Shown: positions 12,701 to 21,700 of the stretch, in pieces
Layout: each line of letters begins with the position of its first letter
Position numbering within the stretch: the stretch's first letter is position 1
Assembly (NCBI GenBank): GCA_944472135.2
Contig: OX235264.1
Location: 89,786,319 to 89,850,318 of the forward strand
DNA from: Trichobilharzia regenti
Lineage: Eukaryota; Platyhelminthes; Trematoda; Strigeidida; Schistosomatidae
Direction of reading: 5' to 3'
Length of the DNA stretch: 64,000 nucleotides
Position numbers and translations under genes: made by a program
The notes under the pieces: model-generated
The model's input: only the letters and a program-made list of their open reading frames with translations
Told to the model about the DNA's origin: nothing
The model's database searches: none

Positions 12701-15700
12701 TGGCGTTCAAGATCTGTCAGCGATGGAGCTGCTACTTGAGACGCTGCTGGGAGGTCGGGCGAAAGCAGCATATGAAGGTGTGGGCCGAAGTGTGGACGAA
12801 TGTTCGACAGGGCCAGGCAAACAGTTTCCAAAGTGGGAAGGACCATATATGGTCACTTCGAGATGGGGTTACGCAGACACAGTCGCAATGGCGAACAATG
12901 AGAGGCGCGTGAACGTCAGCGAGCTCCAGAAATGGATACAGCGAGACAAGCCAACGATGACGCCTGCACCAAGTAGATCAAGCCGACTTCAGTCGCACGT
13001 ATTTGACGGGGGGACGAGTGTGGTGAGAGCAGGCTGCTAGCCGATTGGTTGGCACTAATCTACGTTAAGGTCTAGGTCACTAATATGGGCCGTGAGAAAA
13101 TATGAACAAGGCTGAGTCAACAACCAATCACAGCAAAGTTAACGTGGCAAAATGTGATTCGCAGATAGAGAACTCTATTTGTCAAGGAATCCCGAAACAA
13201 CCAATCAGAAGCCTGCGTTTGTCTACCTAAAAACAACCAATCAGATGACTGCGCTTGTCTATAATAATGTAGTTGAAATATGTATAAATACGTGTTGATT
13301 TTCATAATAAAACGATCTGTTGCCTGGCCCTTGTCTTCTGTTGTTACAACAGAAGTATTCATGAGCTAGTGGATTCCGTCGTAGTAGCTGGAAGGTCAAC
13401 GAGTTTGCCTCGCACCCTTATGGCCCTTGGTTCGATCCCCGATGAGATCATGGGTGTGTGCACTGTTGAAGAGCCCCAAACTTGGACGATTAAGCTGCCT
13501 AGTACTCCCTGATGGTTTTCGATGGTTCTCTCAGTGAAATAAATCCGTGACCAAGAGTCAAATAAAAAGATACATTTAAACTGTTAGGCTGTTGACATAC
13601 CACAGTTTTTTTGAAAAAAATTAGTACAACGACGACAATGCTTGTTAGTACGAAAATCACAACACATACTACCAAAATGGCGTCCAATTTCTCAGTCAAA
13701 TCTTTCGTTATCAATACTCCCAGAGTGACTCCACATCCACAAAGGACAACAGTTGTAATCCAAGCATGGATAACTTGCACAAGTGAAGCATATTCAAAGA
13801 AAATAGACACACAAACAGAACAAAATATTCCCTAGAGTGTTGGAAAACAAGTGAAAAAGAAAAATACACAGTTAGAGTATTACTTACTTAAATTGTTTTG
13901 TAAAAAAGTTTGGATTAATTTTCCATGATGTGAACACCTAAACAACAACTTATGAGTATTCATTGAAGCCTCTCATTACTTCTTGTGGACTGAACGACTA
14001 AGCTCGTTTATCCCCGAACAAAAATGACAACATAAATACAAATATATGTGAAAGAAGAGAGGAATTCGGTTCACACAAATTATTATTATTATTGTTCCCT
14101 TGGGTTCCCAGTCGAACATACGGCTTCAACTGCACGTCTCCACTTGCCTCCGTCTTCTGCTGTACTTGTCACCTGCATCAATGTCAGTCCATACTGTCTC
14201 AACTCCCCTTCACACGATCTCTTCCGTCTCACTCTTGCACTAACGTCCCACTCACCGCCTCCCTTTCGGCCTCGTTCCACTCGACCAATGGCCTGATGCG
14301 CGCGCGATGTCACCAACCGGCCTCCTCAGTCACGAGTGTCCAATCCATCTCCACTTTCTCCTGCATATCTGTTGGTTGGCGATCGATTCGTTCTTGTTTT
14401 GTTTGTTTGTGCACATAGTTTCTTGTTGGTGATTCCTTCCGGCCGGCCATCTGATCTTCAGTATACAGCCAGCGAAGACAGTTGCTGGTTGATAAAGGTC
14501 TGCAAAAGGCGGTTGGAAATATTCTTTGTGACCCACCGGCCAACTTTCTTTCAGAAGAACTGACTGACTTGACGTTGTTTGCATTGAAAGTCCGACCGAA
14601 TTTCGTTCTTGATGCTGGCCGAGTGACGAAGATTTCCAGATTGGTTGTTTCAGGTTGGTTGATGAATGTGTTTCTCGCTCGCCTTCCCGATTCTCACTCG
14701 ATTTGACATCCTCATCCGTTCCGACTGACTGTAGTTGACACAATGCTCCCTAGATAAGTGAGTTAGTGAAGTAACCTCTTTCAAATCCCTCCCGTTGATG
14801 GTGACTGACGCTGGATGTTGTTGTTGTTGGTTGGTTATTTTTATAACCTCCGTCTTGTCTATGTTCACATGGAATCCTGTCTTCGCCGGCTGTTTCTTCG
14901 ACCAGTTTGTCGGCTTTTGCTTGTAAGTCTTCAATTTTGTGTGACATCAAACATAAATCATCCACGCGCGAAATCCAGGTCTTCTAGGTTCTTCACGTCG
15001 GTCCAGACAGGATATCCCTGTCTTCTCGTTTCCCACTGTCTGACGCATAATCCAGCCAGTCCACCACAATTAGGAATATCACATAAATTTATATACACGT
15101 AAAATACAATTACTTGGTGAGTTATAATTGTCCCAAAATATACAAGTAAAGACGTACAGAAATGTAGTGATGAAGTAGTCTTTTTTAGTATGTAGTTGCT
15201 CACTCCAATCAAGAGTATGTCAACAGTCTGAGTGTACTTGCATATAAAAAATTAGATTAAAACAAAGGATCCGAATGTGGATGTACGCAACAGGTACGAG
15301 CCAGAGATGACTGGTAATAGTGGAAAAATAAGAAACTAGAGAGTGAAGTTGTATCGTCCGTACTGCTCGGTGAACCAGGTCGTGTCCTTATTCAATCTCA
15401 GTTAACAACCATGATGTGCAGTGAATTCATTATTTTTACTACTTTACAGTGAGCGTATAATCTGATATTTTACGGCCTCCACATACTTCATTGTTTGATT
15501 TCATTTGATTATCACTCAGCGATGAAAAGCAACAAGCAGGCAGAAGAAGCATCAAAGATAGGACTTCAAGTGAACAATAGAGAAAACACCACCAACAACA
15601 ACAACAGACAACAATCAGCATAAATGGGAGGAACCTGAAAGAAACAACCTCATTCACCTACCTACCTGGAAAGCATCGTTTCAACTACAGGGGCGGAACT

Positions 15701-18700
15701 GACGAGAATATCAAAGCAAAAATCGGAAAAGCAAGACAAGCTTTCATTACTCTTAAGTCTGTGTGGAGGTCAACAGCACTCAGCATCAAAAATAAGATCC
15801 GGATCTTCAACTCCAATTTGAAGTCAGTTCTACTTTACGGATCAGAGACTTGCACTGCGCGTCATTAAAGCGTATTTCAAACAAACTTCAGACCTTCATT
15901 AACAGTTGTCTTCGCTCAATACTCCGCTCAAGATCAGATGGCCGGTCAGAAAAGATCAGCAACAGGGATCTCTGGCAATCAGCGAACCAACCAGGAACCG
16001 ATTGTGAAACAAATAGGCAGGAAGAAATGGAGATGGATTGGCTGGCCGTACGCTGAGGAAACCATCAAGTGGCATCACTAGACAAGCCATCGCTCGAGTG
16101 GAACCCGAAAGGGAAGCGGTGAGTTGGTCGTCAGTGCAAGGGTGATTTGGGAGAGGTCATGTGAAGAGGAGATGAAAGCATGTGGGCAAACTTGGAGCGG
16201 GGTGAAAAAGTTGGCAGAAAACAGAAGGTAATGGAGATGCGCAGCTGAAGCTCTATGTTCCTCTAGGAATTAAAGGATATAATAATAATATATAATAATC
16301 ACTCAACGAAAGGCAAGTAATTTTAGTTGGTGATTCATAGTTAAGACGAAATGTCTACTACTAGCCACTATCAATCACAATAATAACTGCCGAATAACTG
16401 AATATTAAAGTTTATTCATATTCAGTATCATTTTTCAATTTAGACGTTCATCTTTTATGACATTTAATATCCATATTCAAACTATAACATCATGTCTTCA
16501 GTATTTTTTATCACCAAACAGCTTTGAGCGCAGTATGTAGTGTTCACGCGTCTATTGGTCACACCTACAAACTAAGAATTCCTCGTTCCACTAACTGGAA
16601 GGTCAAGGAACCTAAAATACAGTAGATTCAACCACTAGTTGATTAAGACTGTTGTTGTTGGACAGTTGGAAAATTCTGAAAGGACAGAACATATAAACTG
16701 TAAAACTAAGTTTGTGTATCGATGGATTTTACTTTTATTTGAGTTACACAAGCATGAATAGAATCGTACATCATCATACAGATAAAATTTTATTCGATCA
16801 ACACATAAGCTACATTCGATAGTAGCCTAATTGACTTGGATAAGAACGACATATTCCACGTTATTTTATTAAATGAAAATTAGTGATTTTAGAGCTACAG
16901 TGTTTCATTCTTAGTGAAGGCCTTTTGATGGCCTGTTTAAATCACTGGGCTACGACAATTTTCTTACCATCTAAATACATCGTGTTTAAACCTTTTAGTA
17001 ATGTTTTAACTATACATTTATGCTAATGAATTGCAATGTTTACTATGGCATATTTTTAAATAGCTTTCAATTTATGGCTATGAATTTTCGCGCGTGAATA
17101 GAGGAGGAATATTGTTGATTGTTGGAGCATGCCTTGAAAAAAACCAATATTGTTTCGGTTGATATATTATTGTTTATTATGCTACTTGAAGATTCTGCAA
17201 TAAGAAACGTTGCATCATGCACAAACGCTTCTTTCAGAACAAAGCCATTATTACCATCATCATCATCATCATCATCATCATCATTCCTCTGTCAACTTGT
17301 CACTTTTCCCATATATATCATTGAGTTTGTGAGAATTGATTCATAAATCATCCGAGAAATCCTAATCTCATTGGGTCATATTTTCAGTGTAAACTAAGCC
17401 CGTCTTCTTGCTTCCCACTGTCTGTTGTACACTCCAGTCAGCGACAGTCATGAATATCATCGGTAATAGTACGCAGTCTTATCTTGCTGTTGTTTCTACT
17501 TCTACTTTTCGCTTCGAATTATTTGGCATGTGGAATAATCATGTACCTGGTGAAAGAGTTTTAAAAATAAATGCAGCACTACAATCAGAAGTGTTGAGGC
17601 AGTTTTCTAATTACCTCATAGTCGACTCTAAAGAATGCCATTTTCAAAGTCGATTAAGTTGAGGCAGAGAGTTAACTGCTATTCTATGTCGTTTTTGATG
17701 ATGATACGTAGGTGTGCATTCAACCCAAGCTTAACTTATATTTCCTAAAACCCAGTGTATTTTGAACTATGTAATCCAGCCGCAGAATCTTTATTCTCCG
17801 CAGTATAATGCAGTTACTTCACCTTTCCTTCCTTACAAACCTTCAGCAGTAGTGCCGTCAACATGTTCACTGAGGTATATGTATCCATTTTGAGTGATTC
17901 AAGGGGTATTCCGTTTGATCTTTCTGCTTCATTGGCCTTTAGTAACTTTATCGCCTTCATAAATGAGACTAGAATTGTTCATTCATTCACCTTCGAAATA
18001 TTTTCTTTGTTCCTTTACCTAAAGTCCATTTCACCACATAAAAATTACCCTTTTTCACACTTAAAAGACAAAGGAATGAGTGGAGGAATATTTACTTTCT
18101 AGTTAGATCCTCATCTATGACTCTACCCTAATATAAAAGGCATTTTAAATACAATACAAAAATTCTTACCAATCTAGATTACTTGTGAAAATTAGACAAG
18201 CAGGTTTCTCAGTGAACAGCTTTGGAAAACAAGGAGTAATTCGGAAATAAATGAACGTTCCAACTGATTACGTCATAAGCAATTGAGTAGTCAGAATAAT
18301 AAATAATTTAGGCAGTGGTAGCTTGTAAAAGCCTTAGTAGGTGGGGAAAGTCGTCAGTTTGACATTTTGACACTGACTAATTTTGGTTCACAGACTTATC
18401 ACCGCTAGATTGGTAATTTTTTGTACTGTATTAATTTGTATATATATATATATATATATATATATTGAAGAGTAAATATTTCTTCGCTCAATCGCTTTGT
18501 CCTCTGGAGTCCATTTTTTGAGCTAAGCAAAACTAGGTGAACACAAATAAAGTTGTTTCCATCTGATCTGTGGATTACCTTCACTCGGAGAACAACTCAT
18601 GAATATGTGAAAACTAAACACTCCTCTCTGTCTCTTTGGGCTACTTTATTATATGCTTACACAAATATATACTCTTTTGGAGATAATTGTACAGGCCAGA

Positions 18701-21700
18701 CATTCTGCACACATCTCCGAATGCAATCCACTAGGTAATTAGTGGATGGTGACTAGCAGTGGAATACGAGATGTGCATTTCGTCCTATTTGGGACTCGTC
18801 AGCTAACCGGATGTACCTGCATTCCCCACTGAGTGATGATGTTCCCACAGAGGCTTGGACCCAGTGCCCATAGTTTCAAACGCTAAAGAGTTATCCACTA
18901 GACCACTTGGGCCACAACAGCCACCTCTTGTACAACGGGTCATATTAATTATTTAATTCAATTTAAGATTTTCCGATAGATTGATTGGATCGAGGCATTA
19001 TGTAACAGGACGAAATACGCATCGTGGGTTCCACTGCTAGTCACCATCCATCAATTTAATTCTAATTACATGCCCATACATCGTCGAGGCATCTGCACAA
19101 GAAGCCGACATATCAACCTGAGACCGAGCACTTCGGTCCAATCAGTCGACGGGAAAATATAAAATTCAATTAAACTATCCACTAATGTTATCAAATAGCC
19201 ACTACTTGTCAGACACCAGTTCATTTCTTCAGTAACTGTGAAATCCCCTTATAGATAACAATTTATTCTGATAAGATCACGCAGTGTTATACAGTAATAT
19301 TTACTGATGACCAAGTTTCAAAGTGCGCCGGTGGCACAGCGGTTAGGACACTCGCCGACCATGCACATGGTCCGAGGTTTGATCCTCTGCCGACGCACAC
19401 TTGATATCTATGGTCGGTCTGCAAAATTTGGGCTACCGATATCACATGCTGAAAATGCTATACTTGTACCAAAAATACGGTGTGGAATCAAGCTGTAAAC
19501 AAAATAAATTAATGCTCATAACCATATCAAGTCACTCACTCAACTTTCTTGCTACATTTATACACATGAGTAAAAATTGCTCAGACATTTGAATAAAATC
19601 AATATAATATAAAGCACATTCGGAAACACTAATATTAGAGGTATTAATAAAATAATAATAAAATGGGAAATAAGATGTATTTTACAGTAAAAATAAGTAA
19701 CTTGTTAAAATGTTATTATGTGAATTGAATACATTTAAACACTATTTATTATCCTCCTCTGATTCGACTGGTGGTAATAATATCTTCCATATCTCTGGTA
19801 TTTGCATTGAGTCACTTCTATTGTATGTGTTAGGTGTAGACTACTCGATGAACCAGGATTCAATAATCAATCTCTCTCTCTCCAACTAGAATTTCGACTC
19901 TGTTCCACCCACCCTATTGTGTGGTTGTGTGTTAATGCATGCAGGGCTATAGATGTGTTTTTTCTAAATCACTTATCTTCGTAGGATCAATCACTCTAAC
20001 CTCAGCTAAATTCTTATGTTTTGATAATCTGACTACTCCTGATCTACTAGTTTGATCTATGTAGTTGACCCAGTTCAAAGCCATTGCAAGTTTCATCGAG
20101 TAGTCTACACCTAACACATACAATAGAAGTGACTCAATGCAAATACCAGAGATATGGAAGATATTATTACCACCAGTCGAATCAGAGGAGGATAATAAAT
20201 AGTGTTTAAATGTATTCAATTCACATAATAACATTCTATGTCGTTAATTGGCAGAAGTTGGAATTCAAGGACCATTGGATCGGGTCCCAGTGGCTTAATG
20301 GTATACGAGCTTGCTAGCCTTGTAACCAGAAGGTCCTGGGTTCGAACCCTGGTAGTGGGTGCGTACTGCTGAAGAGTCCCAAATTAAAATGAAACAGCTG
20401 TTCAGTACTCCCAGGTTTTCCAATGGTTCTCTAACTAATGTCAGCTCATGATGAAATCGAGAAACCAATTAAATCCCTACAAAGCAACACTTGAATACCA
20501 ATGAGATGCCCACTGGCGACTGGCCCTATTCAGGTAGGTAGTTACCTGGGTTCCAGTGGGAAGTCGTGACCAGTAGGGTGCACCAGGTCGGATGTGAGAA
20601 CAAATACTCGCCGAAGACATTGGCTAGCGTTCGCGCTATGTCGTGAATTGGCAGAAGTTAGAATTCAAGGACCATTGGATCGGTGGTATACGAGCTCGTC
20701 TTGTAACCAGAAGGTCCTGGGTTCGAATCCCGGTGGGTGCGTACTGCTGAAGAGTCTCAAACTAGGACGAAACAGCTGTTCAGTAATCCCAGGTTTTCCA
20801 ATGGTTCTCTAACTAATGTCAGCTCATGATGAAATCCTGAAACATTCTAACAAGTTACTTATTTTTACTGTAAAATACATCTTATTTCCCATTTTATTAC
20901 TATTTTATTAACACCTCTAATATTAATGTTTCCGAATGTGCTTTATATTATATTGATTTTATTCAAATGTCTGAGCAATTTTTACTCATGTATATAAATG
21001 TAGCAAGAAAGTTGTGTATGTGAGTGACTTGATATGGTTATGAGCATTAATTTGTGTTTGAAACTTGATCATCAGTAGATATTACTGTATAACACTGTGT
21101 GATTTTATCAAAATAAAATCTTATCTATAATGGAGTTATACTCTACTACAGTGCCCGTGTTTTATGCTTATATCAATAATGCAAAATCCCCTGTCACACA
21201 GATATACTAGAGTCTGCTTTCAAAGCTGTCGCTTTAAGCTCCAGCTTAACTGCTACGAAAAGATGTTGGGTACCGAAATATTTAAACGTACACCTTGAAT
21301 TCCATTGATGATGCTTGTCAGTCTTCCCACTCCATTTGTATCTGAGTATAGTTTGCATTTGTGTAGTAAAATAAAGAATGAATATGCAAAACTTATGCAC
21401 TGAAAATACTGATTTACTCACATAAATTAAAAGACTTATTAAAGCAGCAACCAATTTTCCTCTCAAACTTGTAAACGTTCCAATGACATATCCACTGACA
21501 ATGGCTAACATGCTGAATAAAATGAAGGTTTGTGAAGAAATTAATGTAATTTAATGAAGCTATATTCATATGATGAAAATTAGAAGTGTCATTTCCAGTC
21601 TTCTGTTATCTACTAGAGACATGTTATTTAGAAAATATATTTTCTTCTTATGCTTTTCTCGCTTCTACCAATCGAATAAACTGGAGATATTTCCTTCTTT

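Larger units (their letters stand above)
12267..13348 (+). mobile_element. Compact LTR retrotransposon with identical LTRs and a 422 bp interior
   Basis: Two 330 bp direct repeats (12267-12596 and 13019-13348) begin TGTGGTGAG and end TTGTTACA. I see no difference between them. A 4 bp target duplication ACAG flanks the element (12263-12266 and 13349-13352). A primer-binding-like site (TGGTGTCGCTGCC) starts 2 nt after LTR1, and a purine-rich tract (ACGGGGGGACGAG) precedes LTR2. The interior keeps only a gag start and an integrase end, so it must borrow proteins from a full-length relative, probably Gypsy-like. Identical LTRs imply recent insertion. Confidence 0.85.
20240..20838 (+). mobile_element. 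Head-to-tail dimer of the hammerhead SINE
   Basis: Two units are joined head to tail. Unit 1 has a tRNA head near 20285 and a ribozyme at 20363-20408. Unit 2 has its own leader at about 20490-20680 (GGTGCACCAGGTCGG) and a ribozyme at 20741-20785. The two predicted cleavage points are about 378 nt apart. Flanking AACATT at 20234-20239 and 20839-20844 looks like a target duplication. The uninterrupted target is visible in the opposite foldback arm near 19700. Confidence 0.75.
19246..21130. repeat. 1.9 kb foldback with different SINEs in each arm
   Basis: Left-arm segments 19246-19321 and 19500-19853 are inverted copies of 21130-21065, 21060-20838 and 20240-20096. The inner 140 bp is identical, the middle block is about 97% alike and the outer edge is more diverged. 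The left arm is interrupted by a SINE (19322-19498), and the right arm by a tandem pair of ribozyme SINEs (20240-20838). Each arm therefore shows the other's empty site. The spacer is about 240 bp. I recognise no protein in the arms. Confidence 0.8.

Noticed and set aside
13888..13937. A splice-flanked 50 nt ORF (VFTSWKINPNFF) just upstream of membrane exon 13831
   Set aside because: In every phase that joins to the frame of exon 13831-13601 a stop codon appears, so I left it out of the gene.
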